7,712 bases of DNA from an uncultured Eubacteriales bacterium (lineage in GTDB: Bacteria; Bacillota; Clostridia; Oscillospirales; CAG-272): positions 1 to 7,712 of the forward strand of contig CATLAS010000033.1 of NCBI GenBank assembly GCA_949878535.1, in the 5' to 3' direction. Shown piece by piece: positions 1-6,780 of the stretch. The notes beneath the pieces were generated by a model, which had not been told where the DNA came from, ran no database searches, and saw only the letters and a list, made by a program, of their open reading frames with translations. Position 1 is the stretch's first letter; each line of letters opens with the position of its first letter. Made by a program: the position numbers and the translations under genes.

Positions 1-1343
1 TGCGTCCAGTATGATTTTCTTATGTTCAAAAATCCTTTATCCATTAAGTTATCTATTTCATCCAAAGCACGCTGCTCATAAAACGCATAACGGATTTTTT
101 TACCGCCTCGGATCTTCTCCGGCGGGTTTGGAATAATGCCAAAATTTGCATTCATCGGCTGAAACGCCGCTGCACCGCCTTCGCTTACGTAACGCGCCAT
201 AGCGCCGATCATTGTGGTATTTGGAAACAGTGTTCTGCTCTCACCAAATCCCCGCCGCACAGCGGAAATTCCTGCGACAAATCCGGAAGCCGCTGATTCC
301 ACGTATCCCTCTACACCGGTCATCTGGCCGGCAAAAAAGAGGTTATCCCGCTCCCGCATAGAATAATCCGCATTCAGCAGCATTGGTGAATGCAAAAACG
401 TATTTCTGTGCATTACGCCGTACCGCATAAAGGCCGCATTTTCCAGGCCCGGAATCATCCGAAACACACGCCTTTGCTCTGGAAAGGTTAAATGCGTTTG
501 AAAGCCCACCAGATTATACATGGTGCCTTCTCTGTTTTCCTTACGGAGCTGCACCACAGCATAATATTTTTCATCCGTTCCGGGGCGGCTGATTCCTACA
601 GGCTTCATGGGACCGAACCGCAGTGTATCTTCTCCCCGGCGCGCCATAACCTCCACCGGCATGCATCCTTCAAAAACCTTTAGCTTTTCACCTTTTTCAA
701 AATCATGAAGCTGCGCTTCTTCAGCAGTGACCAGTGCCTCATAAAATGCTGTATACTCTTGCTTATTCATAGGACAATTGATATAGTCCGGCGTTCCCTT
801 GCCGTATCTGGAAGCGAAAAACGCCTTGTTCATATCAATGGTGGAATAATCTACAATCGGCGCAGCGGCGTCAAAAAAAGATAGCTGTTTGCCGCCTACC
901 AATGCTGCGATTTTGTCAGCCAGCGCATCGGAAGTGAGGGGACCGGTTGCAATGATCGTAATTCCATTCTCAGGAATTTGGGTCACTTCCTCTTCCACAA
1001 TCTGAATATGTGCATTTGTACGGATTTTCTCCGTTATATAATCGGAAAAGGCGGTGCGATCCACCGCCATTGCGCCGCCGGCAGGTACGCTGGTAGCCTT
1101 TGCCGCTTCCATGATAAGCGAACCCATGCGGGAAAGTTCTTCTTTTAAAAGACCCACTCCGCTGGTTATATCTGCACTGCGAAGAGAGTTGGAACAAACC
1201 AGCTCCGCAAATCCCTTGTATGAATGGGCGGGTGTCATTTTCTTCGGCTTCATTTCATACAGCACTACATCTGCTCCCAGGCGCGCCGCCTGCCAGGCTG
1301 CTTCACAGCCTGCCAGACCTGCGCCGATTACTGTTACAGTCAT
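1..1343 (-). CDS. trmFO: TrmFO, folate/FAD-dependent tRNA (uracil-54-C5)-methyltransferase, C-terminus off the left edge
   Basis: The reading frame is open from the ATG at 1341-1343 to the window edge: 447 codons with no stop. Family members are usually about 435-445 residues, so only a short tail should be missing. The enzyme uses methylenetetrahydrofolate and FADH2 to make 5-methyluridine at position 54 in the T-loop of tRNAs. The N-terminus (MTVTVIGAGLAGCEAA) is the Rossmann FAD-binding motif GAGLAG at residues 7-12. Cys50 sits in the ELVCSNSLRS motif and Cys227 in GCMPVEVMA; they match the two functional cysteines (C53 and C226) of the Bacillus subtilis enzyme. FAGQMTGVEGYVESAASG and FQPMNANFG are further family signatures. 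The start overlaps the topA stop as ATGA, and a GAGG (1354-1357) lies 10 nt upstream, so translation is probably coupled to topA. B. subtilis has the same topA-trmFO order. No frameshift or missing key residue was seen. Confidence 0.96.
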   Translation of the reverse strand, partial: MTVTVIGAGLAGCEAAWQAARLGADVVLYEMKPKKMTPAHSYKGFAELVCSNSLRSADITSGVGLLKEELSRMGSLIMEAAKATSVPAGGAMAVDRTAFSDYITEKIRTNAHIQIVEEEVTQIPENGITIIATGPLTSDALADKIAALVGGKQLSFFDAAAPIVDYSTIDMNKAFFASRYGKGTPDYINCPMNKQEYTAFYEALVTAEEAQLHDFEKGEKLKVFEGCMPVEVMARRGEDTLRFGPMKPVGISRPGTDEKYYAVVQLRKENREGTMYNLVGFQTHLTFPEQRRVFRMIPGLENAAFMRYGVMHRNTFLHSPMLLNADYSMRERDNLFFAGQMTGVEGYVESAASGFVAGISAVRRGFGESRTLFPNTTMIGAMARYVSEGGAAAFQPMNANFGIIPNPPEKIRGGKKIRYAFYEQRALDEIDNLMDKGFLNIRKSYWT

Positions 1344-3610
1344 GCTTCTGCATCCTCAGCGGGAAGATCCCGCTTATAGCCGCAGCCGTCTTTTTTACAT
1401 ATCAGCATATTTTTTCCTTTTTTACGATACAACATTTCTCCGCAGTCTGGACATTTTTCCGTGGTAGGCAAATCCCATGAAGAGAAGTCACAGTCCGGAT
1501 ATTTTGAACAGCTATAAAAGACCGTTCGATTTTTTCCGTATTTCGTCACAAGCGGACTGCCGCACTTAGGACAGTTCACCCCAAGTTCTTTTACTTTTTG
1601 CTTGGTAAATTTACAGGTGGGATATTTCACACAGGCATAAAACGCGCCGTACCGTCCGGAACGCAGCACCATATCGGAACCACAGACCTCACATTTGAAG
1701 GGGGCAATTTCCGGTTCTTTTTCCTCCGTTCCCTCTTCTTTCTTGTTGAGCGGCTTGGTATTTTTGCAGGTAGGGTAGTTGGGACATGCTGCAAACTTGC
1801 CATACCGTCCCTTTTTCACGATCATTTTGCTGCCGCACAGTTCGCACACAATATCTGTTTCTTCGACGGGAAGCTGAATATCCTCTTTGGAAACGGTGCT
1901 TTGCGCTGCTTCCAACTCTTTGGCAAATCCATCATAAAATCCGGACAGCACTGTCTCCATATTCTCTTTACCGTTTTCGATACAGTCCAGTTGGTCTTCC
2001 ATAGAAGCTGTAAACTGATACTCTACAATATCCGGAAAGGACTCGATCATAATTTTCGTAATCACTTCGCCCAGCGGAGTAGGAACAAGAGATTTTCCCT
2101 CACGGGTAACATATCCTCTGGAATTGATTATCGTAATAATCGGGGTATAGGTTGAAGGTCTGCCGATTCCCTTTTCTTCCAAGAATTTGATGAGGGATGC
2201 TTCTGTATACCGCGGCGGCGGTTCCGTAAAATGCTGGGCAGGCAAAATGTCCTTGTTTTCCAGCATGTCGCCCTCTTCCACAGCCGGCAGACGTTTGTTT
2301 TTATCTTTTGCCTCTTTTTCTTCCTTTTCCGATTCCAAGGTTTCTTCGTATACAGCCATATATCCGTCAAATGTTACTGTATAACCGGTAGCGCGGAATA
2401 GATATCCTGCACATTCCATATCCAGTGCAACCGTTGCAAGCTGCGCGTTTGCCATCTGGCTTGCCATAAACCGATCCCAGATCAGCTTATACAGGCGATA
2501 CTGATCCCGCGAGAGATGCTTTTTCACCTTTGCAGGATCCAATGCCATAGAGGACGGACGAATGGCTTCATGGGCGTTCTGGGAATTGGCTTTGGATTTA
2601 TAATTGCGTGCTTCCTTCGGACAATATTTTTCACCGTACTTATCCAATATATATTCTCTGGCAGCAGTCTGGGCTTCTGCTGCAATCCGCAAAGAGTCTG
2701 TACGCATATAGGTAATCAAACCCTGCACCCCACCGTCGGAGCCCAAGTTGATTCCTTCATACAGTTCCTGCGCCACACGCATTGTACGCTGGGATTGGAA
2801 ATTCAGCTTTTTGGAGGCTTCCTGCTGCATGGTGGAAGTTGTAAAAGGTGGCGCGGGAGATTTTTGCTTTGTTCCCTTGCGGATGTCTGTCGCAGTAAAA
2901 GCCTTTCCCTTTACTGCATCACAAACCATCTGCGCTGCCTGTTCATCGGGCAACTCCATTTTTTCTTTTTCCCCCGCTCGTCCATGGAAGCGAACTGTCA
3001 GCTCTTTCCCCTTTGCAGTAACAAGCACCGCGTCAATTGTCCAGTATTCTTTCGGATCGAAAGCACGAATTTCGTTTTCGCGATCTACAATAATCCGCGT
3101 TGCCACAGACTGAACACGTCCGGCAGACAAACCACTCTGCACCGTTTTCCACAGAAACGGGCTAAGTTTATAACCAACGATACGGTCCAGAATTCGGCGC
3201 GCTTGCTGTGCGTTCACCAAATCCATATCCAGTCCGCGGGGAGCCTTGATCGCCTCTTTAACGGCGCTTTTGGTGATTTCATTAAACGTTATACGCTTTA
3301 TATTGTCAACGGGAATTCCAAGCGCAGTTGATAAATGCCAGGATATTGCTTCGCCCTCCCGGTCAGGGTCAGTTGCCAGAAATATTCTGTCAGCATTTTT
3401 AGCTTCTTTTTTCAGTTCTTTGATCAGATCCCCTTTCCCGCGAATATTGATATAATGGGGACTGAAATGGTTTTCTATATCAATTCCAAGTGTAGATTTA
3501 GGTAAATCACGAACGTGACCCTTAGAAGCAACAACACGATAGCTGGGTCCAAGATACCCTTTGATTGTCGTTGCTTTTGCAGGTGACTCCACGATAACTA
3601 AATTGGTCAT
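1340..3610 (-). CDS. topA: DNA topoisomerase I (type IA), four C-terminal zinc ribbons
   Basis: This 756-residue cytoplasmic enzyme relaxes negative supercoils by cutting one strand through a 5'-phosphotyrosine. The start MTNLVIVESPAKA is the canonical TOPRIM beginning, with Glu8. The acidic metal-binding triad lies in TDPDREGEA (Asp81, Asp83, Glu85). LSAGRVQSVATR is at about 161-172. The catalytic Tyr301 lies in GLITYMRTDS, with Arg303 beside it. EEKGIGRPSTYTPII is at about 478-492. The C-terminus holds four Cys4 zinc ribbons: C589/C592/C609/C615, C640/C643/C660/C666, C680/C683/C701/C707 and C720/C723/C738/C743. All four are complete. B. subtilis TopA is shorter, about 690 residues. The start is decided by the motif; a Shine-Dalgarno AGAAAGG (3623-3629) lies 12 nt upstream, which is a rather long spacing. 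The gene has its own promoter and a structured leader, and it overlaps trmFO by 4 bp. Confidence 0.98.
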   Translation of the reverse strand: MTNLVIVESPAKATTIKGYLGPSYRVVASKGHVRDLPKSTLGIDIENHFSPHYINIRGKGDLIKELKKEAKNADRIFLATDPDREGEAISWHLSTALGIPVDNIKRITFNEITKSAVKEAIKAPRGLDMDLVNAQQARRILDRIVGYKLSPFLWKTVQSGLSAGRVQSVATRIIVDRENEIRAFDPKEYWTIDAVLVTAKGKELTVRFHGRAGEKEKMELPDEQAAQMVCDAVKGKAFTATDIRKGTKQKSPAPPFTTSTMQQEASKKLNFQSQRTMRVAQELYEGINLGSDGGVQGLITYMRTDSLRIAAEAQTAAREYILDKYGEKYCPKEARNYKSKANSQNAHEAIRPSSMALDPAKVKKHLSRDQYRLYKLIWDRFMASQMANAQLATVALDMECAGYLFRATGYTVTFDGYMAVYEETLESEKEEKEAKDKNKRLPAVEEGDMLENKDILPAQHFTEPPPRYTEASLIKFLEEKGIGRPSTYTPIITIINSRGYVTREGKSLVPTPLGEVITKIMIESFPDIVEYQFTASMEDQLDCIENGKENMETVLSGFYDGFAKELEAAQSTVSKEDIQLPVEETDIVCELCGSKMIVKKGRYGKFAACPNYPTCKNTKPLNKKEEGTEEKEPEIAPFKCEVCGSDMVLRSGRYGAFYACVKYPTCKFTKQKVKELGVNCPKCGSPLVTKYGKNRTVFYSCSKYPDCDFSSWDLPTTEKCPDCGEMLYRKKGKNMLICKKDGCGYKRDLPAEDAEA

Positions 3611-3757
3611 TTAACAACCATGCCTTTCTTGACTTTGTGCCCAGTGGCACAAGGAAAGCCGTGAAAAAGCGTATTTGAAGCAAGACTAGCTCCATTTTTC
3701 ACGAAAGAAAATTTGTCATTTTTATATGTGATATAAAAGGTATATGTGATAATTCAC
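3611..3757 (-). promoter_or_regulatory. Structured 5' leader of topA, candidate cis-regulatory RNA
   Basis: About 147 nt separate the predicted transcription start (near 3756) from the topA ATG. In mRNA sense I see three structures. First, a perfect 9-bp stem CGTGAAAAA (3695-3703) with TTTTTCACG (3660-3668). Second, nested inside it, GGAGC with GCTTC (5 bp including one G-U) around a 7-nt loop. Third, a compact perfect 7-bp hairpin, TTGTGCC-ACTG-GGCACAA (3635-3652). CTTTC (3654-3658) can also pair with GAAAG (3624-3628), which would bury the Shine-Dalgarno AGAAAGG and enclose the third hairpin. No T-run follows any stem, so these are not intrinsic terminators. I do not recognise a known riboswitch class. 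Regulation of translation is an inference from geometry. Confidence 0.45.
3723..3751. repeat. Perfect 11-bp direct repeat at the topA transcription start
   Basis: TATATGTGATA (plus strand) occurs at 3723-3733 and again at 3741-3751, offset by 18 bp. The copies lie just downstream of the topA -10 box (3763-3768), in the initially transcribed region. An imperfect dyad GTGA-TAAT-TCAC (3746-3757) overlaps the second copy and the expected start point. The arrangement suits an operator, but the sequence is AT-rich and chance cannot be excluded. Confidence 0.45.
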
Positions 3758-3762
3758 GGTTT

Positions 3763-3791
3763 ATTATACGCATCCATCATCTTTTTTGCAA
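3763..3791 (-). promoter_or_regulatory. Sigma-A-type promoter for topA-trmFO
   Basis: On the minus strand TTGCAA (3786-3791) is followed by a 17-bp spacer and a perfect TATAAT (3763-3768). It lies 24 bp past the dprA stop codon and reads toward topA. Transcription should begin near 3755-3757. The perfect -10, ideal spacing and 4/6 match in the -35 make this one of the two best promoters in the window. It gives topA-trmFO independent expression from dprA. Confidence 0.75.
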
Positions 3792-3814
3792 GAGAAAATG
3801 AAAAATATATCATT

Positions 3815-5143
3815 TCATTCGTCAGGATTTGGCTCTCTGCTAGATATAATATCCGACGCACGCTTCAAAAAATACCCTCCTGCGCCTGCCTCAACCGCTC
3901 CTGCAATTTCCAGCATTGTCATGGAAGTCATAACCTGCTGCAGCGGGAATCCCTTGCGGGCAATCTCGTCCGGCAACATAGGCACGTCTGGTTCCATTGC
4001 TTCATAGACTTTCAGATCTGCCGCATCCAACGCATCCATATTGATTGGATTTGGCTTCTTTGGTTCGTCCAACGGCGGTAAAATTGGCGCTTTCCTAACT
4101 TTCTTTGTTTTTTCCGGTCTGGAAGCATTCTGGTCCGCGGCTCTGTCTGCCAAAACTGCTTTTTTGTCCTGACCGCGCTTTGCAATCTGATGTTTGCGCA
4201 CAGCACTGTCTACATCTACCGGAAACTGTGTCATCGCAGCTCTGCCGACTTTCAAAGTATGAGGGTACAGGAACTCATACCTTGAAACAATATCTATGGC
4301 TCTTGTAACAGGTGTTGCACCCTGTGTCAGCAAGTAATTTGCCCCGTCAGAGTTTTTATCGCCAACACGTCCAGGCACAGCATATACATCCCGTCCCTGA
4401 TAAAGCCCGTGGCGTGCTGTAATCAGTGCGCCACTCTTCATTTCTCCTTCAATCACACAAACGCCCTGTGCGAGTCCGCTGATAATCCGGTTGCGTATTG
4501 GAAAATTACATCCATTGGGAGAAACACCAGGAGCATACTCCGTAAGAATCGCGCCTCTATGTTTAACATGCTCAAACAGAGATTGATGCTGTTTGGGATA
4601 AATCACATCAATTCCGCAGCCAAGCACCGCCACAGTAATTCCGCCTTCCTCCAGAGCCGCTGCCATGGCAGCTCCGTCCACACCCAAAGCAAGACCGCTG
4701 ATCAGGCATGCCCCTGCACGCGCAAGACCGGCACCGATCTCACATGCCATTTTCTTGCCATACTCGGACATTGTGCGTGTACCTACAACAGCGCAACTGA
4801 ACAAATCGTCAAAATTGGGCAGAGTTCCCAGACAATACAGCACCATAGGCATATCCTGCAGAGATAAAAGACTTTTGGGATATACTGCATCACCGGGTAC
4901 GATCACCTGCGCACCTGAATCATCGCACCACTTCAGGATAGCTTCCTCTTCCGATGTATCCTTGCGCAAAAGTCTAGCAAGCACTTTATTCTCAATGTGC
5001 ACGCCGCAATCCTTCAAATCCTTTTCTTTCGCTTTGTACACTTCTTTTGCATTATGAAACGCCCGGACAAGACTGACCGCACACTTACTGCCAACGCCGC
5101 ATGCATGGGATAGCCAAAGCCAGTATTTTCTTTCGTCTCTCAT
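3815..5143 (-). CDS. dprA: DprA/Smf, single-strand DNA-binding RecA loader
   Basis: This 442-residue protein is DprA. The family binds incoming single-stranded DNA during natural transformation and loads RecA; many non-competent bacteria also keep it. The first 60 or so residues (YWLWLSHACGVGSK onward) form the SAM/helix-hairpin-helix-like part. The Rossmann core spans about 75-285 with VVGTR (119-123), ISGLALGVDGAA (148-159), VLGCGIDVIYP, FPIRNRIISGLA (214-225), KSGALITARH and DVYAVPG (252-258). A lysine-rich linker (about 295-365) follows, and then a C-terminal winged-helix-like domain (about 370-428, from NMDALDAADLKVYEAM). It is longer than B. subtilis DprA (about 300 residues) because of the linker and this domain. 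The start is fixed by an in-frame TGA at 5150-5152 and by the conserved YWLWLS opening. There is no Shine-Dalgarno sequence at normal distance. It lies 55 nt after the methylase gene, probably in one transcript. Confidence 0.96.
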   Translation of the reverse strand: MRDERKYWLWLSHACGVGSKCAVSLVRAFHNAKEVYKAKEKDLKDCGVHIENKVLARLLRKDTSEEEAILKWCDDSGAQVIVPGDAVYPKSLLSLQDMPMVLYCLGTLPNFDDLFSCAVVGTRTMSEYGKKMACEIGAGLARAGACLISGLALGVDGAAMAAALEEGGITVAVLGCGIDVIYPKQHQSLFEHVKHRGAILTEYAPGVSPNGCNFPIRNRIISGLAQGVCVIEGEMKSGALITARHGLYQGRDVYAVPGRVGDKNSDGANYLLTQGATPVTRAIDIVSRYEFLYPHTLKVGRAAMTQFPVDVDSAVRKHQIAKRGQDKKAVLADRAADQNASRPEKTKKVRKAPILPPLDEPKKPNPINMDALDAADLKVYEAMEPDVPMLPDEIARKGFPLQQVMTSMTMLEIAGAVEAGAGGYFLKRASDIISSREPNPDE

Positions 5144-5198
5144 TTTTATTCAGCACAGCAGAGGTTTTACCTCGCGGCGTCCTCCCAATATGTAAGCT
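5144..5198 (-). promoter_or_regulatory. dprA translation initiation region with hairpin and misplaced GGGAGG
   Basis: In mRNA sense a strong GGGAGG (5181-5186) lies 37 nt before the dprA ATG, too far for normal use. Between them is a perfect 5-bp, 3-nt-loop hairpin, GAGGT-AAA-ACCTC (5161-5173). The 17 nt just before ATG (CTGTGCTGAATAAAA and neighbours) hold no Shine-Dalgarno. An upstream start in the same frame is blocked by TGA (5150-5152). Initiation may be weak, or the hairpin may shorten the distance to GGGAGG. No promoter is visible here. Confidence 0.4.
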
Positions 5199-5981
5199 TT
5201 ATTGCAGTTTGCTGTATTCCCACAAAAGTACTGCTGCCGCTGCAGCCGCATTCAGACTTTCCGTTTTATCCGTCATGGGAATCTTGATAGTTGCATCGCA
5301 CAAACGAAGGGCTGTATCAGAAACACCGTGTCCTTCATTTCCCAGGATAAGACAATCCGTAGGCAGAAGCAAATCTTTCCCCAAAGTAATTCCTGTATCA
5401 GATAGTGCCGCCGCAAGAACGCGCCGCCCTGTCTGTTGTAAGCACGCAATTGCATCGTCAAGCGCATCACAGGGACTGACAGATATTTTGAAAAAGGCTC
5501 CCATGGTAGCACGGGTTACTTTGGGATTATATACATCTGCACATCCATGCAGAATCACCCGATCAAATCCCAGTGCCGCTGCAGTTCGGATAATGGTTCC
5601 AACATTTCCCGGATCCTGCAGTCCGTCCAATATGCAAATCCGCTCACCCGTCAAATCCGCGGGGATTTCCCGAGACTCCATTTGTATCACAAAAAGAATA
5701 CCGTCAGGTGCATGGTCCTTCGAAATTTTATCATAAGCAGATTCTGAAAGAATTATACATGCACCGCCGCTGCGCTGTGCAAGCTCTATATATGCAGCAT
5801 TCTGCTCCCGATCCTGCCGCAAAACAGCATATGCTACGCTTACACGCCCGCAAGCTTCTGCGCACAACTTATACCCTTCAGCAATATACAGCCCCGTTTT
5901 ATCCCGTTCTTTCTTCTCTGCAAGCTTGGAAAATGAAATCACAAGGGGATTGGTTCTGGATGTAATATAGGTTGTTTCCAT
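5199..5981 (-). CDS. SpoU/TrmH-family RNA 2'-O-methyltransferase, probably 23S rRNA-specific
   Basis: This 260-residue protein belongs to the SPOUT superfamily and uses S-adenosylmethionine to methylate a ribose 2'-OH. An N-terminal substrate-binding domain (residues 1 to about 100, with TSRTNPLVISFSKL and LYIAEGYKL) precedes the knotted catalytic domain. Motif 1 is LDGLQDPGNVGTIIRTAAALG (118-138) with Asn126 and Arg132. Motif 2 is LILGNEGHGVS (211-221) with Glu216. Motif 3 is IPMTDKTESLNAAAAAAVLL (235-253) with Asn244. All key residues are present. Length and position beside infC-rpmI-rplT recall B. subtilis YsgA (RlmP, Gm2553 in 23S rRNA), but RlmB or another specificity is possible, so no symbol is given. 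GGAGG (5986-5990) lies 4 nt before the ATG, close but strong. A terminator separates it from rplT, and dprA follows. Confidence 0.93.
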   Translation of the reverse strand: METTYITSRTNPLVISFSKLAEKKERDKTGLYIAEGYKLCAEACGRVSVAYAVLRQDREQNAAYIELAQRSGGACIILSESAYDKISKDHAPDGILFVIQMESREIPADLTGERICILDGLQDPGNVGTIIRTAAALGFDRVILHGCADVYNPKVTRATMGAFFKISVSPCDALDDAIACLQQTGRRVLAAALSDTGITLGKDLLLPTDCLILGNEGHGVSDTALRLCDATIKIPMTDKTESLNAAAAAAVLLWEYSKLQ

Positions 5982-6014
5982 TGTGCCTCCAAATCAAATC
6001 TCATATCGGGACTA

Positions 6015-6044
6015 CTTATAATTGATCTCTGTCCGCAATGAAAA
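6015..6044 (-). promoter_or_regulatory. Weak candidate promoter for the methylase-dprA unit
   Basis: TATAAG (6015-6020) has TTTTCA (6039-6044) 18 bp upstream on the minus strand. Both differ from consensus by one or two bases, and the -35 overlaps the T-tract of the upstream terminator. It is the only plausible promoter I see in the 102-bp gap. Readthrough from the ribosomal operon is the alternative. Confidence 0.3.
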
Positions 6045-6073
6045 GAACCCACGCGGGAGATCCCGTTGGGTTC
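6041..6073 (-). terminator. Intrinsic terminator of infC-rpmI-rplT
   Basis: In mRNA sense GAACCCA (6067-6073) pairs with TGGGTTC (6045-6051). An inner CGGGA (6061-6065 region) pairs with TCCCG, giving a long GC-rich stem with one small internal loop. TTTT (6041-6044) follows. It lies 11 nt after the rplT stop codon. On the plus strand the stem is followed by ATTTTTG, so it could stop transcription both ways. The T-tract is short, so some readthrough into the methylase gene is likely. Confidence 0.8.
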
Positions 6074-6083
6074 ATTTTTGTGA

Positions 6084-6437
6084 TCAAAGCGCGGCTTTTG
6101 CCTTTTCAACAAGAGCTGCAAACGCTTCCTTATCTGCGATAGCGATCTCGGAAAGCATTTTTCTGTTCAGATCAATACCAGCCTTCTTCAAGCCGTTCAT
6201 GAACTGAGAATAGTTCATGCCGTTCGCCTTTGCTTGTGCAGAAATACGTGTGATCCAGAGCTGTCTGAATTCTCTCTTCTTCTGCTTACGACCGATATAT
6301 GCATAATTACCGCTTTTCATTACGGCCTGTTTAGCCATCTTGAAATGCTTGGATTTAGCGCCCCAGTATCCTTTGGCTGCCTTTAAAATTCTCTTTCTTC
6401 TCTTGCGCGTCATCATTGCGCCTTTAACTCTTGCCAT
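6084..6437 (-). CDS. rplT: 50S ribosomal protein L20
   Basis: At 117 residues this is the normal family length. L20 binds 23S rRNA early in large-subunit assembly. The N-terminal arm, [19 protein letters not shown] onward, is strongly basic and reaches into rRNA. The middle ([20 protein letters not shown], about 31-50) and the C-terminal globular part ([20 protein letters not shown], about 61-80, and [17 protein letters not shown]) match the family throughout. AAAGGA lies about 10 nt before the ATG. It follows rpmI after 81 nt that hold two hairpins, and it is the last gene before the operon terminator. In B. subtilis and E. coli L20 represses its own operon, through transcription attenuation and a translational operator respectively; the infC leader here fits the Bacillus type. 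Confidence 0.99.
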   Translation of the reverse strand: MARVKGAMMTRKRRKRILKAAKGYWGAKSKHFKMAKQAVMKSGNYAYIGRKQKKREFRQLWITRISAQAKANGMNYSQFMNGLKKAGIDLNRKMLSEIAIADKEAFAALVEKAKAAL

Positions 6438-6475
6438 TTTATTCTATTCCTTTCTGTCCGTTCAGTTTCATATTA

Positions 6476-6516
6476 CCCGCTGCATGCGGGCAGTAAAGTA
6501 CACACGCAGGGCGTGT
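6476..6516 (-). other. Two adjacent hairpins between rpmI and rplT
   Basis: Just after the rpmI stop the mRNA can form ACACGC-CCT-GCGTGT (6502-6516), a perfect 6-bp stem. Eleven nt later comes CCCGC-ATGCA-GCGGG (6476-6490), a perfect 5-bp stem. Neither is followed by a T-run, so neither is an intrinsic terminator. They may act in RNA processing, in setting the L35:L20 ratio, or in binding L20. The function is not visible from sequence. Confidence 0.45.
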
Positions 6517-6518
6517 CT

Positions 6519-6716
6519 TTATTTCATAATAAGCCGTTTCACATTTGCTTCCATTGCAGGGCTTACATAATCTGCAGAACGAAGACGTCTCTTTTGCTTC
6601 TGTGTTTTGTTTGTGCTCAGGTTATGACGATGCGCACTGTGATATCTCTTAACTTTGCCGCTGCCTGTAACGGTAAACCGTTTTGCCGATGCCTTATGTG
6701 TTTTAATTTTACCCAT
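6519..6716 (-). CDS. rpmI: 50S ribosomal protein L35
   Basis: At 65 residues this is the usual family length. The opening MGKIKTHKASAKRF, the central GSGKVKRYHSAHRHNLSTNK and KTQKQKRRLR are the conserved basic segments of L35, a small protein buried in 23S rRNA. The C-terminus has the family's helical end (MEANVKRLIMK). AAAGGA lies 9 nt before the ATG, giving good initiation. The gene sits 64 nt after infC. That gap holds a small hairpin, GCAGT with ACTGC (6753-6769). The order infC-rpmI-rplT is conserved across bacteria. Identification is from sequence and context together. Confidence 0.98.
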   Translation of the reverse strand: MGKIKTHKASAKRFTVTGSGKVKRYHSAHRHNLSTNKTQKQKRRLRSADYVSPAMEANVKRLIMK

Positions 6717-6780
6717 TTTCCTAAATCCTTTCTATACTCTTGCAGCTTTCCGGCAGTCCGTAAAACTGCTATCGTGAACA

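Noticed and set aside
2516..3331. 271-codon plus-strand open frame opposite topA
   Set aside because: It is antisense to a fully conserved gene, has no recognisable domain and no ribosome binding site; it is a coding shadow. The same holds for the plus-strand frames at 492-683, 1054-1467, 1598-2155, 4409-4867, 5101-5736 and 6805-7287.
3608..3621. Four-codon frame (MVVK) overlapping the topA start as ATGA
   Set aside because: The Shine-Dalgarno sequence is only 1 nt from its ATG, too close for use; the spacing fits topA better.
3660..3703. Long stem in the topA leader as a terminator
   Set aside because: No T-tract follows on either strand, and the stem is rich in A-T pairs.
3797..3819. AATGAAA/TTTCATT hairpin across the dprA stop codon as a terminator
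   Set aside because: The stem is almost entirely A/T and no continuous T-run follows, so it should be too weak for intrinsic termination.
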